Counted from the first letter of the stretch, positions 1 through 8,100 are shown. The stretch: 50,322 bases of DNA from Oscillospiraceae bacterium (GCA_015068345.1 SVKS01000008.1:1-50322), one strand, 5' to 3'. The notes: generated by a model not told the origin, from the sequence alone. Numbers and translations are program-made.

Positions 1-393
1 TGTCAGCAGAGTATCAAACTTGGCGTTCAGCATAACACGGTATCCACCGTAAATATCATCCTCACGAATAGGAGAGATTGTGCCAATTTCGAAAATAACG
101 CCGTCATCAAATGCGATGTCGCAGACATCTTCCAACGCGCTACGAATAGCTTCCGGTGTAAGGGGCAGATTTTTAAGAGTGGTGTCCATATCCATGGTTG
201 CGCGGTTGTCGAGACCGACAATCGCAGCTACCAACATACCGCCCTTTAACACAAACTTCTCTTTGTATTCGGAAGCAGAGAGACGAACGAGCAGTCGCTC
301 AAACATATAGTTTTGCAAAATGACCTGTGCAGGGATATTCTTCTGTTTGGCGATATTGCGAATTTTTGCTTTCAGACTCATTGCTTTGCTCAT
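1..393 (-). CDS. abiEii: AbiEii-like nucleotidyltransferase toxin, truncated by window edge
   Basis: Reading the minus strand from 393 gives an open frame of 131 codons that runs off the window. It begins MSKAMSLKAKIRNIAKQ and contains FVLKGGMLVAAIVG followed by NRATMDMDTTL. That is the LKGG...R.T.D.D signature of the AbiEii/DUF1814 nucleotidyltransferase fold, with the paired Asp as metal ligands. The family is the toxin half of type IV toxin-antitoxin systems that can cause abortive infection. The start overlaps the antitoxin stop as ATGA, so the two genes are translationally coupled. Family call is firm; the missing C-terminus means intactness cannot be judged. Confidence 0.85.
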   Translation of the reverse strand, partial: MSKAMSLKAKIRNIAKQKNIPAQVILQNYMFERLLVRLSASEYKEKFVLKGGMLVAAIVGLDNRATMDMDTTLKNLPLTPEAIRSALEDVCDIAFDDGVIFEIGTISPIREDDIYGGYRVMLNAKFDTLLT

Positions 394-983
394 AGGAGCA
401 CCTCCAAATATTGACGCAACACCTTTTCAACACGCATCCGCTTTGCGTATGTGTTCAGCAAGTTCAGATTTTTCTTCGGGCTTGCGGCGTACATTTTGAG
501 TGCCGTTAAAAAGGTTTCCGTTCCCAATTTATTGCGACTGCGAATGACATCGCATATCGTGCGCTCCAAATCATACGCCTGCACGTTGTTTCCGGCGGGC
601 GTTTGCAATATCGTTCTGCCCAAGTCGAATAGTTCCTGTTTGATGTAGTACACCTTGCACTCTTCTTTGATAGCGGCAGATGGGATACAACCGGATGGCG
701 CGGTAACAGTATGCTCAAAAGGCGTTCTGTCTGAAATCCCGTGAAGGAATAATGCCGTTTCGTGAGAGAAAATTACTTTATCGGAACGCTTACTGATGGA
801 CAGCAGCTCATCTTGCATATCATCGGGAAGAATATATTGCCCTTTCACGATTCTGTGAATTTTATCTTCTTTGCACAGCTTGTAGAGCATGGCTTTCGAA
901 ATACCGCGCTGTGCGGCGATTTTAGCTTCTATGATGCCGCCGTGTTCCGATGCAATGGCAGCAAGTTCGGTTATATAATCCAT
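390..983 (-). CDS. abiEi: AbiEi-like antitoxin / winged-helix repressor
   Basis: 197 residues. The N-terminal ~60 residues form a small winged helix (IAAQRGISKAMLYKLCKEDK, then IHRIVKGQYILP), followed by the C-terminal antitoxin domain with the typical FSHETALFLHGISDRTP and YDLERTICDVIR segments. This matches the AbiEi antitoxin family, which represses its own promoter and neutralises the AbiEii nucleotidyltransferase encoded directly downstream with a 4-nt ATGA overlap. A near-consensus promoter lies 30-60 nt upstream. The pair is next to a serine-recombinase remnant, which suggests arrival on an integrative element. Confidence 0.88.
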   Translation of the reverse strand: MDYITELAAIASEHGGIIEAKIAAQRGISKAMLYKLCKEDKIHRIVKGQYILPDDMQDELLSISKRSDKVIFSHETALFLHGISDRTPFEHTVTAPSGCIPSAAIKEECKVYYIKQELFDLGRTILQTPAGNNVQAYDLERTICDVIRSRNKLGTETFLTALKMYAASPKKNLNLLNTYAKRMRVEKVLRQYLEVLL

Positions 984-1015
984 GCGCTCACCTCATTTTG
1001 GATTTACTCGATAAT

Positions 1016-1044
1016 ATTATACTCGTAATTATGATGAAAGTCAA
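1016..1044 (-). promoter_or_regulatory. Promoter of the abiE pair with AT palindrome
   Basis: On the minus strand TTGACT (1044-1039), 17 nt, then TATAAT (1021-1016). The -10 box runs into a perfect ATAATATTAT palindrome at 1011-1020, and ACTCG occurs on either side of the -10. These could be the AbiEi operator; the operator role is inference. Confidence 0.7.
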
Positions 1045-1093
1045 TACGCTGCTGGAAACATTCGAAAAATATTTACAATTAAATTACGACTGA

Positions 1094-1558
1094 AGTAAAC
1101 AACGATCTAAACAGCTCCAGTTGGAGTCGGCTGAAAAGTTGCGTTCAAGCTGCAAGCAGCTTGAACGCAACGAGCGCCGAATCGCAGAACTGAAAAGGCC
1201 GTTCATCAAGATTTACGAGGATAATGCCACAGGCAATCTGAATGATGAACGCTACGAGATGATGAGTCAGAACTACGAAGCGGAACAGAAACAGCTTGAA
1301 GCAGAGGTTGTCGCTTTACGACAGGAAATTGAAGTACAGGAAAGACAGAACGAAAATATTGAAAGGTTCATCCGCAAGGCTGATAAGCATGTGGGTATCG
1401 AAGGAATCGACCCTGCCATGCTCAGAGAGCTGATCCAAGCCATCTATGTGGAAGCACCCGACAAGTCCAGCGGCAAGCACAGGCAGAAGATCCACATCGA
1501 ATATGACGGCATCGGCTTTATCCCTTTGGAAGAACTTGCGAAAAAGGAAACGGCGTGA
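1094..1558 (+). pseudogene. C-terminal remnant of a large serine recombinase
   Basis: An open frame begins right after an in-frame TGA at 1091-1093 and reads ~154 codons to 1558. It holds the helical C-terminal region of transposon-type large serine recombinases: KRIAEL-like coiled coil, IYEDNATGNLNDERYEMMS, NYEAEQKQLE, then the terminal APDKSSGKHRQKIHIEYDGI block. The catalytic resolvase domain and zinc-ribbon part, normally ~350 residues upstream, are absent; abiE occupies that side. A TTG at 1121 could be read as a start but has no Shine-Dalgarno site. I read it as the scar of an integrative element that once carried or neighboured abiE. Confidence 0.85.
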
Positions 1559-1573
1559 CCGAAGTCACGCCGT
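1550..1573 (+). terminator. Hairpin at the recombinase stop codon
   Basis: 10-bp perfect stem (1550-1559 with 1564-1573), GAA-type loop, overlapping the recombinase TGA. It lacks a strong U tract, so it may be an attenuating or RNA-stabilising hairpin. A second short stem CGCC/GGCG with eight T follows at 1629-1648. Confidence 0.5.
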
Positions 1574-1656
1574 GCCTTGAAAACAGTCGCTTTCAAGCAT
1601 TTTTCAAAATAACTGTTTTACGAAGCCCCGCCTAAGGGCGTTTTTTTTGCTGACAT

Positions 1657-2343
1657 TTATTTGCTGTATGCTACCTTTCCGGTCTCCAGGCACAGGCAGG
1701 CGAGTCTGCCGCCATCGGCGACGTTGCAATTGATAAACAGGTTGCCGGCCTTGGTTTTGGTAACCTTGTTTTCGGGGCACTCCCCGGCGGTGATCAGGTA
1801 GGCACCCTTGAAATAGCGCTTGTCGGGTTCCACCGAGCCGCAGGCCAGTTCTTCTGCCTCGTATTCCTCCAGGTCCTTACCCTCCACGAAATCGGTGAAA
1901 CCCCCGTGGAGCATGATGAAGACCCGCTTGTTGGCCTCGGCCAGCATAAAGGGCTCGAATTCGTCAAAATACTCCACCACAAAGGTGCGATCCTCTTCCT
2001 CCAGGGCCCGGAATTCCTGCAGCAGGGCCATACCCCCATCCTGAATCCACTTGGCGAATTCCGCCTTTTCTTCCCCGTCCATGCCTTCCAGCATGGCTTT
2101 GTCGTCCTCCGCCTGGTTGGCCAGGCGCAGGAACTTGGCGGCGGCCAGGTCCTTGTCCCCCCAGATGGGGTACACGTTAGGCCGCATACACAGGTCCAGG
2201 ATCAGGGGCATGGATTCGCTGCCCTCCCCCACCAGGTTGCCCGCCAGGTAGAGCACGTCCTCCTTTTCGGAAAAGGAGAGGTTATCCAAAAGATCTTTCA
2301 GGGCATCGTAACAGCCCCGCACATCGGCAATTACATATTGCAT
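1657..2343 (-). CDS. PPP-family phosphatase-like protein with a degraded metal site
   Basis: 228 residues starting at ATG 2343 behind AAGGAGG. The N-terminus follows the PPP (PP1/PP2A, ApaH-like) bacterial phosphatase plan, MQYVIADVRGCYDALKDLL..LYLAGNLVGEG..MRPNVYPIWGDKD..HGGF. However, the metal-binding motifs are altered: D7-V-R9-G instead of DxHG, GNLVGEG (35-41) instead of GDxxDRG, and WGDKD (61-65) instead of GNHE. Only the late HGG is close to consensus. The fold is therefore recognisable but dinuclear-metal catalysis is doubtful; a regulatory or binding role is possible. It follows the isomerase-like gene by 83 nt on the same strand. Confidence 0.75.
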   Translation of the reverse strand: MQYVIADVRGCYDALKDLLDNLSFSEKEDVLYLAGNLVGEGSESMPLILDLCMRPNVYPIWGDKDLAAAKFLRLANQAEDDKAMLEGMDGEEKAEFAKWIQDGGMALLQEFRALEEEDRTFVVEYFDEFEPFMLAEANKRVFIMLHGGFTDFVEGKDLEEYEAEELACGSVEPDKRYFKGAYLITAGECPENKVTKTKAGNLFINCNVADGGRLACLCLETGKVAYSK

Positions 2344-2426
2344 GGGTATCCTCCTTGGGGTCTAAATTGGGTCACGATGATAGGGTACCGGATTTCCCTC
2401 CGGTTTACTTCCCCATGCCCCAAAAT

Positions 2427-3227
2427 TTATCGGGCCATCTGGGCACGCAGGAAATCGGCAGCCATACGAATGTCGGCTTCGGGGGAATCGCCGCATTCCC
2501 GTTCGATGGTCAGGAAGCCCTTGTAACCGATCTCATCCAGGGCCTTGAGGTAATTGGGCCAATCCACACCGCCCTTGCCCAGGGGAACCTCCAGCCAGGG
2601 AGGAGTCTGACCCGGCAGGGCAATGCCGTCCTTGGCGTGGGTGTGAACGATGTAATCCTTCAGGGTGTAGACGGCGGCAACCGCATCGTCTTCACTGCAC
2701 ATGGTCAGGTTGGCGGGGTCCAGGTTTACCGCCACGCCCCGGCTGCCCAGGGAGTCCAGGAAGGACTTGAGAAGGGTGGCCTTTTCGGGGCCGGTTTCCA
2801 CGGCAAAGTGTGCCTTCAGCGAGTCGGCAAATTCCGCCAGTTCGTGGCAGGCTTCCTGCATGATTTTATAGGTATCGCAGTTGGGGTCGGCGGGAACCGT
2901 GCCGATGTGGGTGGTGGCAATGTTGGTGCCAAATTCCAGGGCCAGCTCCAGCACTCTCTTGGAGCGTTCCACGTAGATCTTGTTCTTTTCGGGATTGGTG
3001 AAGCCGTGGCCGAAGTCGCCGCACAGGGCGGAAACCACCAGACCCAGGGAGTCCAGCTTGTCCATGAAGGCCTTCTTTTCACCGGCGGTGAGCTTTTCGG
3101 CGCAGAAATCGTCGTGGGTGGCGTAAACCTGCACACCGGCGGCACCAATGGCCTTGGCTTTTTCCAGGGAGAGGAAGCGCTCTACCCGGAAGCTTTCGGG
3201 AATGACGCCAATTTTGAACTGTGTCAT
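2427..3227 (-). CDS. Sugar phosphate isomerase/epimerase-like TIM-barrel protein
   Basis: 266 residues from ATG 3227 ([13 protein letters not shown]), chosen because AAAGGGG precedes it; an upstream in-frame ATG near 3308 lies almost on the promoter. The protein has the xylose-isomerase-like/AP-endonuclease-2 barrel pattern: [76 protein letters not shown]. Conserved E, D, H and E residues at the strand ends fit a divalent-metal site. Substrate cannot be read from sequence; relatives act on ketoses or inositols. Probably co-transcribed with the downstream phosphatase-like gene. Confidence 0.85.
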   Translation of the reverse strand: MTQFKIGVIPESFRVERFLSLEKAKAIGAAGVQVYATHDDFCAEKLTAGEKKAFMDKLDSLGLVVSALCGDFGHGFTNPEKNKIYVERSKRVLELALEFGTNIATTHIGTVPADPNCDTYKIMQEACHELAEFADSLKAHFAVETGPEKATLLKSFLDSLGSRGVAVNLDPANLTMCSEDDAVAAVYTLKDYIVHTHAKDGIALPGQTPPWLEVPLGKGGVDWPNYLKALDEIGYKGFLTIERECGDSPEADIRMAADFLRAQMAR

Positions 3228-3299
3228 AGGATATCCCCTTTCTGCCTGCCCGATTCCGGCGGGGCGGCTCGCCTTTTTATCTTGGTTAAGTTTGATTTC

Positions 3300-3328
3300 A
3301 TTATACATGGTGGGATGGAAAAAGGCAA
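3300..3328 (-). promoter_or_regulatory. Promoter for the isomerase-like gene
   Basis: Minus strand TTGCCT (3328-3323), 17-nt spacer, TATAAT (3305-3300), about 73 nt before the chosen start codon. Confidence 0.6.
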
Positions 3329-3377
3329 GAGAAAAATGGATGTTTTGTCATTCGCCATTGCTCTGTGATTCAGTCAC

Positions 3378-3406
3378 TTGCATAAATCCCCCCACCATGG
3401 TACAAT
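3378..3406 (+). promoter_or_regulatory. Promoter of the D-lactate dehydrogenase gene
   Basis: TTGCAT (3378-3383), 17-nt spacer, TACAAT (3401-3406), 32 nt upstream of the ATG. Confidence 0.7.
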
Positions 3407-3438
3407 ATATCCGTAATCAAGGAAAGGAAACCATAACT

Positions 3439-4470
3439 ATGAAACTTGCTTTTTTCGATACAAAACCCTACGATCGCTCCTCTTTTGAGCCCCTGGCCGC
3501 CGAATACGGGGTGGAAATCCATTTTTTTGACACCAAGCTCACCCCCGATACCGCTCCCCTGGCCCACGGGTGCGACGCCGTCTGCGTCTTCGTCAACGAC
3601 ACCGTCAACGCCGAGGTGATCGACATTCTCTACGAGGGGGGTATCAAGCTCATCTGCCTCCGGTGCGCCGGTTACAACAACGTGGACCTGACCCATGCCT
3701 TCGGCAAGATCCACGTGGTGCACGTGCCGGGCTACTCCCCCTACGCCGTGGCGGAGCACGCCGCCGCATTGCTTCTCACCTCGGTGCGACGCATCCACAA
3801 GGCCTACAACCGCACCCGGGACTACAACTTCTCCATCGCCGGGCTGGAGGGCTTTGACCTTCACGGCAAAACGGTGGGCGTGGTAGGCACCGGTAAAATC
3901 GGCCGGGTGTTCATTGATATCTGCCGGGGCTTTGGCATGAAGGTTTTGGCCTATGACAAATTTCCCGCCAAGGATTCGGACATCGACTACGTGGACCTTC
4001 CCACCCTCTTCCGGGAAAGTGACATCATCTCCTTCCATTGCCCCCTCACCGATGAAACCTTCCACCTTTTCGACCACAAGGCGGTGGATATGTGCAAAAA
4101 GGGGGTCATCCTGGTGAACACCTCCCGGGGTGCCCTCATCGATGCGGAGGCCCTTCTGGAGGGCATCAAGGCACGCAAAATCGGCGGCGCCTGCCTGGAC
4201 GTGTACGAGGAGGAGGGAGACATCTTCTTCGAGGACCGTTCGGGGCACATTGTGGATGACGACGTGCTGGCCCGGCTGATTTCCATGCCCAATGTCATCG
4301 TCACCAGCCACCAGGCCTTCCTGACCCGGGAAGCCCTGGGAAACATCGCCACCGTCACCTACGAAAACATCGCAGAATTCAACCGTGACGGATTCTCCAA
4401 AAACGAGCTCTGCTATCGCTGCGGCCGGATCGACCATTGCCTTAAGGAAGGCCGGGAGCGCTGCTTCTAA
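3439..4470 (+). CDS. ldhA: D-lactate dehydrogenase (D-2-hydroxyacid dehydrogenase)
   Basis: 343 residues; ATG 3439 is preceded by GGAAAGG. It reduces pyruvate to D-lactate with NADH in the cytosol, regenerating NAD+ in fermentation. The Rossmann motif VGTGKIGR lies at ~149-156, the substrate Arg in NTSRGALID (R230), the catalytic Glu in DVYEEEGD (~E259) and the catalytic His in TSHQAF (H291). The DVYEEE..FFEDRS..DDVLARL block is specific to fermentative D-LDH rather than PGDH or formate dehydrogenase. Length matches the family. Single-gene transcript: own promoter and a strong terminator directly after. Confidence 0.92.
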   Translation: MKLAFFDTKPYDRSSFEPLAAEYGVEIHFFDTKLTPDTAPLAHGCDAVCVFVNDTVNAEVIDILYEGGIKLICLRCAGYNNVDLTHAFGKIHVVHVPGYSPYAVAEHAAALLLTSVRRIHKAYNRTRDYNFSIAGLEGFDLHGKTVGVVGTGKIGRVFIDICRGFGMKVLAYDKFPAKDSDIDYVDLPTLFRESDIISFHCPLTDETFHLFDHKAVDMCKKGVILVNTSRGALIDAEALLEGIKARKIGGACLDVYEEEGDIFFEDRSGHIVDDDVLARLISMPNVIVTSHQAFLTREALGNIATVTYENIAEFNRDGFSKNELCYRCGRIDHCLKEGRERCF

Positions 4471-4482
4471 ATTGCACCAATC

Positions 4483-4511
4483 AAAAAGAGCTACCATTGG
4501 TAGCTCTTTTT
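4483..4511. terminator. Strong bidirectional terminator
   Basis: 14-bp near-perfect stem flanked by five A on the left and five T on the right, 12 nt after the ldhA stop. It also serves the convergent DUF1294 gene. Confidence 0.88.
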
Positions 4512-4528
4512 CGTCTTCTGCATACTTT

Positions 4529-4816
4529 TCACATCCACCCGAACACGTCCAGATGGAAAATCAGATAATAGAGTACCCCCACCTGGGCAATGATGATCAG
4601 GGGGATGCCCAGCATAAATTTCACGTGCTGGGTTTTGTGGCGGATCCATTTCATGGTGATAAACATTGCCACCGAGCCCCCCAGGGCAGAAAGCAGGAGC
4701 AGTGTCTTTTCGGGTACCCGGCGGGCCCCGTCAATTTTGGCGGCCTTTTTGTCGGCCACGGTGACAATCACCGCAACCAGGCTGATCACCAGCAAATACA
4801 GAATTGCATACTTCAT
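4529..4816 (-). CDS. DUF1294 family small membrane protein
   Basis: 95 residues. Transmembrane helix at ~3-20, then the family signature with RRVPEKTLLLLSALGGSVA, the basic MKWIRHKTQHVKF, and a second long helix GIPLIIIAQVGVLYYLIF. That is the DUF1294 arrangement (PE..L...A..GG....RHKT). Function of the family is unknown. Its ATG overlaps the stop of the Mini-RNase III gene by 4 nt (ATGA), so it is translated from the same mRNA. Confidence 0.88.
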   Translation of the reverse strand: MKYAILYLLVISLVAVIVTVADKKAAKIDGARRVPEKTLLLLSALGGSVAMFITMKWIRHKTQHVKFMLGIPLIIIAQVGVLYYLIFHLDVFGWM

Positions 4817-5199
4817 TTTTCTTTCTCCTCAATGGCGATAACAGCGGCTTTGAAAAGCTCCCGGATCCGTTCCCGGTCTCCCTTCAGGTGGAGATATCCA
4901 AACAGCGCCTCAAGCCCGGTGGCCAGGGCGTATTCCCCCGGGTCGTTGTGACGGGCAGGGTGCAGGTGGCTGTTTCGCCCCCGGCGCAGAATATCCGCCT
5001 CCTCCGGGGTCAGGGTGGGCATCAAGGCCTCCGCCGCCACCGCCTGTCCGTGGCAAGCCACGTAGCGCAGGGCGGTCTGGTGCATTTTGCCCGGCTTGGA
5101 GGGTCTTTCGGAAAGCATCTCCCGCACCAGTAGCTCGTACACTGCATCCCCCAGGTAGGCCAGCTCCAGGCTCCCCTTTTGCTGATAACTTGTAATCAT
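4813..5199 (-). CDS. mrnC: Mini-ribonuclease III
   Basis: 128 residues. An RNase III catalytic domain without a dsRNA-binding domain, matching MrnC, which trims the ends of 23S rRNA precursor in Firmicutes. Visible signatures are LELAYLGDAVYELLVREML at the N-terminus (catalytic acidic helix), LRRGRNSHLHPARH in the middle and YALATGLEALFGYLHLKGD near the C-terminus with the second catalytic Glu. Start ATG 5199 follows GGAGAG. First gene of a two-gene operon driven by the promoter at 5229-5257. Confidence 0.93.
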   Translation of the reverse strand: MITSYQQKGSLELAYLGDAVYELLVREMLSERPSKPGKMHQTALRYVACHGQAVAAEALMPTLTPEEADILRRGRNSHLHPARHNDPGEYALATGLEALFGYLHLKGDRERIRELFKAAVIAIEEKEK

Positions 5200-5228
5200 A
5201 CCATTCTCTCCATGTTTTTTGATAATTC

Positions 5229-5280
5229 ATTGTATCATAGAAAACAAAATATTGCAAATCCCTTTCATCTGTGATATACT
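5229..5280. promoter_or_regulatory. Divergent promoters sharing one palindromic -35 box
   Basis: TTGCAA at 5252-5257 is its own reverse complement. Leftward it is followed by a 17-nt spacer and TACAAT (5234-5229) for mrnC. Rightward it is followed by a 17-nt spacer and TATACT (5275-5280) for the ABC ATPase operon. If both are real, RNA polymerase cannot occupy them together. Confidence 0.6.
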
Positions 5281-5355
5281 ACTGTGACGGACCGATTTTG
5301 GACCATTCCCGGGTATAATCCCTTCCTTCGCCACCCAAACTATGGGAGAAAGGAA

Positions 5356-6039
5356 GTGGTTATTACGATACAGCTTGAAAACGTCACCCAGACCTACCGG
5401 GTAAGGGGCAACCCCGTTACCGCCCTGGACCATGTGTCCCTTGCCATTGAGGCAGGGGAATACTGCGCCATGGTGGGGGAATCGGGGTCGGGCAAAACCA
5501 CCCTGATGCATATAATGGGTCTTTTGGCCACCCCCACCGAAGGATGTTACACCCTTTGCGGTCAGGACGTCTTTGCCATGAAAAATGGGGGCCGCAGCCG
5601 TCTCCGGGCCGCCTGCATCGGTTTCGTATTCCAGGATTTCTTTCTCAATCCCCGGCTCACCGCCGTGGAAAACGTGGAGCTTCCCCTGCGGCTTGCGGGC
5701 ATTGCCAAGAACCGTCGGCGGAAAATGGCGTTGGAGGCCCTGGAAAAGGTGGGTCTTTCGGGCCGCACCGATCACCTTCCCCGGGAGCTTTCCGGGGGAC
5801 AACAGCAGCGGGTCGCCTTCGCCCGGGCCACGGTGCATCACCCGGCCCTGATTTTGGCGGATGAACCCACCGGCAACCTGGACAAGCGCTCCACCGCAAG
5901 CATTCTGGATCTGCTTCGGGCAGAAAACACCCGGGGCGCCACCATCTTTATGATTACCCACGACCCCTCCGCCGCCATGGCGGCGAATCGGGTTCTGACC
6001 ATGGAGCAGGGCCGCATTACAAACGACCAACTGCTTTGA
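5356..6039 (+). CDS. LolD/MacB-type ABC transporter ATPase without adjacent permease
   Basis: 227 residues from GTG 5356, chosen because GGGAG lies 7 nt upstream and this gives the family's usual length; an upstream GTG at 5284 is at the transcript start itself. Contains Walker A GESGSGKTT, Q-loop FQDFF, signature ELSGGQQQRVAFARA, Walker B LILADEPTGNLD and the H-loop ITHD. The GNLDKRS spacing and QLENVTQTY start match the MacB/LolD/FtsE group, which works with FtsX-like permeases in lipoprotein or peptide export. No permease is encoded nearby; the next genes are a dCMP deaminase and a lipoprotein. Confidence 0.88.
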   Translation: MVITIQLENVTQTYRVRGNPVTALDHVSLAIEAGEYCAMVGESGSGKTTLMHIMGLLATPTEGCYTLCGQDVFAMKNGGRSRLRAACIGFVFQDFFLNPRLTAVENVELPLRLAGIAKNRRRKMALEALEKVGLSGRTDHLPRELSGGQQQRVAFARATVHHPALILADEPTGNLDKRSTASILDLLRAENTRGATIFMITHDPSAAMAANRVLTMEQGRITNDQLL

Positions 6040-6063
6040 TTCTGCCAAAGGAGGAACACCACC

Positions 6064-6540
6064 ATGCAACGCCGTGATAAAATCAATTATTACCTGGATA
6101 TTGCCGAAACCGTACTGGAGCGGGGTACCTGCCTGCGCCGCAACTACGGGGCCATCATTGTGAAAAACGACTCCATCATCTCCACCGGCTACGCCGGTGC
6201 CCCCAGAGGATGCAAAAACTGCACCGATGTGGGCTATTGCAAGCGGGACGCTCTCAATATTCCCCGGGGTACCCGTTACGAGCTGTGCCGTTCGGTCCAC
6301 GCCGAACAAAACGCCATCATCAACGCCTCCCGGGAGGAAATGCTGGGTGCCACCCTCTACCTGGCCGGAAAGGATGCCAAAACCGGAGAGCGCATTCCCG
6401 ATTGTACCCCCTGCTCCCTGTGCCGCCGGTTTATCATCAACGCCGGCATCGAAACCGTCATCTGCCGCATCAGCCGGGACGAATACACCGTGACCCCGGT
6501 ATCCGAATGGGTGGAAAACGACGAAAGCCTGCAGCTTTGA
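6064..6540 (+). CDS. Deoxycytidylate (dCMP) deaminase, ComEB type
   Basis: 158 residues; starts 24 nt after the ATPase behind AGGAGG. Zinc-dependent deaminase fold: HAE motif at H79-E81 (SVHAEQNAI) and PCSLC with C117 and C120 as zinc ligands. An extra cysteine/histidine-rich insertion GCKNC..GYC at ~50-60 is typical of dCMP deaminases. It converts dCMP to dUMP, feeding thymidylate synthesis. The last part, CRISRDEYTVTPVSEW, is variable in the family. Cytosolic. Co-transcribed with the ABC ATPase. Confidence 0.92.
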   Translation: MQRRDKINYYLDIAETVLERGTCLRRNYGAIIVKNDSIISTGYAGAPRGCKNCTDVGYCKRDALNIPRGTRYELCRSVHAEQNAIINASREEMLGATLYLAGKDAKTGERIPDCTPCSLCRRFIINAGIETVICRISRDEYTVTPVSEWVENDESLQL

Positions 6541-6577
6541 CCTACATAACCGATTTCTGAAGAAAGGTGTGTGACCC

Positions 6578-7210
6578 ATGAAACGAGCCATTGCGCTTCT
6601 GCTTTGCCTGATGATGATTCTGACCCTTGCCGCCTGTGGAAAAGACAAATTCTCCCTGGGCCGCTTTGAGGGGCAGACCTATACCAACGAAATGCTCTCC
6701 CTCCATTTCACCATTCCCCAGGGCTGGCACCTGGCGGAAGGAGAAGAAGCCCAGACCCTTCTGGGACTCAACCGCACCCTCTTCACCGAGCTTGGAGAGG
6801 AAGAACTCTCCGCCCTGGAGGAGGGTCAGACCTTCGACCTGGGTTACTCCTTTGTCATGTCCTCCGATTCCGGCAAGGATCGGTTTGATATGCTCTACCA
6901 GAAAAACACCAGCAAGGGGGATGCGGCAGGCTATCTGCAATCCGCCAAGAGCCAGCTGGAAAGCTACTCCGACCTGTGGGAAATCCATACCATTGCCAAC
7001 GACACCGTCACCATTGCGGGTCACAGCTACGTCAGCCTGGAAATGATGCTTCGGGATAACGACACGGTCTTGCGTTACTTCTACCTGACCACCCAGGTGG
7101 AGGGTTACTTCGTCACCATGGTGCTGACCACCTCCCTGACCGACTTCAACTTCTCCGATTTCATCACCTCTCTGGAAGGCTCCTCCCTGCAGCACTTCCC
7201 TGCCGAATAA
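6578..7210 (+). CDS. Lipoprotein of unknown function
   Basis: 210 residues with a lipoprotein signal peptide: charged MKR, hydrophobic stretch and lipobox LTLAAC (Cys about residue 22). The mature part is soluble, acidic and contains MLSLHFTIPQGWHLAEGEEA, a pattern seen in many Clostridial lipoproteins that start with a short beta-strand 'F..P.GW' domain. No enzyme motif seen. Third gene of the operon behind the promoter at 5252-5280 and closed by the terminator at 7226-7256. Confidence 0.8.
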   Translation: MKRAIALLLCLMMILTLAACGKDKFSLGRFEGQTYTNEMLSLHFTIPQGWHLAEGEEAQTLLGLNRTLFTELGEEELSALEEGQTFDLGYSFVMSSDSGKDRFDMLYQKNTSKGDAAGYLQSAKSQLESYSDLWEIHTIANDTVTIAGHSYVSLEMMLRDNDTVLRYFYLTTQVEGYFVTMVLTTSLTDFNFSDFITSLEGSSLQHFPAE

Positions 7211-7225
7211 CATCCTACATTTACA

Positions 7226-7256
7226 CCCCCGATTCCATCCCGGAATCGGGGGTTTT
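7226..7256 (+). terminator. Terminator after the lipoprotein gene
   Basis: 11-bp perfect stem (7226-7236 with 7242-7252) followed by TTTTGTGTT. Confidence 0.88.
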
Positions 7257-7377
7257 GTGTTATTCTCCTTCCGTCATGCTGTCCTCCAGCATTCCCTTCT
7301 TCCCGGCCTTCCCGGTCACATTCATATTTTGTTCACAATCAACATATACTACTGCATAATTTGTGAATCTTTTCCTA

Positions 7378-7406
7378 TTTACATTTTGTGCATTATGTGG
7401 TATACT
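7378..7406 (+). promoter_or_regulatory. Promoter of first tandem lipoprotein
   Basis: TTTACA (7378-7383), 17-nt spacer, TATACT (7401-7406). Confidence 0.7.
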
Positions 7407-7471
7407 ATCCTCACCAAAAGGGGAACCGGTACAACTGGTACCCTGAGATCATTTTTCGGAGGTTCCTGACA

Positions 7472-8014
7472 ATGAAGAAACTTTATGCCGTTATCCTTCT
7501 CCTTGCCATTCTGACCGCCCTCTTTGCCGGTTGTACCGGTGCCACCCCCGATGAAGTGTTGGAAGCTTCCACCGCCATCAGCGTTGAAGATGTAAATTGG
7601 ACCATTCCCGTGGAAATCGACGGTGGGGAATCCACCACCTACACCATTGCCCAGGCCAAGGAACATGAATTGACCAAAATTTACTGTTCCTTCCGTTATG
7701 CCGCCACCGAAAGCGTCAAAGACCCCCAGGTCACCACTGCTATCTTCGAGGGTGTGAAGGTGAAGGATTTCCTGGCTGACATCGGTTATCCCGATGCCAA
7801 GGGTTTGACCGTCTACCACAGCCACACCGACTACTACAAGGTTCCCTTTGAATACGGGGAAGAACTGATTCAGGATGATCAGTCGGTTATCGCTTGGATC
7901 CAGAACAAGACCGAAATCATCAAAAATTCCAGCACCTTCGTAGCTTTTGCCGCTGCCAAGGGTGGTGTCAATGACTTCTGCTCCTCCATCACCAAGATCA
8001 TCGTTCATCCCTGA
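7472..8014 (+). CDS. Tandem lipoprotein A (small secreted domain of unknown function)
   Basis: 180 residues from ATG 7472 behind CGGAGGT. Signal peptide with lipobox LFAGC. The mature domain shares VEIDGGESTTYTI.QAK.HELTKIY, VTTAIFEGVKVKDFLADIG and AWIQNKTEIIKNS.TFV with the next gene. The order 'FEGV.l.d.L..iG ... f.ge.li ... iAw' resembles the fold of extracellular molybdopterin-binding (SUOX-like) domains that lack cofactor. That resemblance is weak and only a suggestion. It sits in the outer membrane-facing layer as a cell-surface lipoprotein. It has its own promoter and terminator. Confidence 0.8.
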   Translation: MKKLYAVILLLAILTALFAGCTGATPDEVLEASTAISVEDVNWTIPVEIDGGESTTYTIAQAKEHELTKIYCSFRYAATESVKDPQVTTAIFEGVKVKDFLADIGYPDAKGLTVYHSHTDYYKVPFEYGEELIQDDQSVIAWIQNKTEIIKNSSTFVAFAAAKGGVNDFCSSITKIIVHP

Positions 8015-8059
8015 CTGACTTTTGACGTTTCCTCTTTTTCATACTTTCTCCTTTCTCAA

Positions 8060-8100
8060 ATATCGGCGGTCTTCTCCCTGGCCGCCGATATTTTCTTTTC
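8060..8100 (+). terminator. Terminator between tandem lipoproteins
   Basis: 10-bp stem (8060-8069 with 8082-8091), 12-nt loop, then a T-rich tail to about 8106. Confidence 0.85.

Noticed and set aside
5284-5355. Upstream GTG start for the ABC ATPase
   Set aside because: It lies 4 nt after the -10 box, so it would be at or before the transcript start, and it has no Shine-Dalgarno site.
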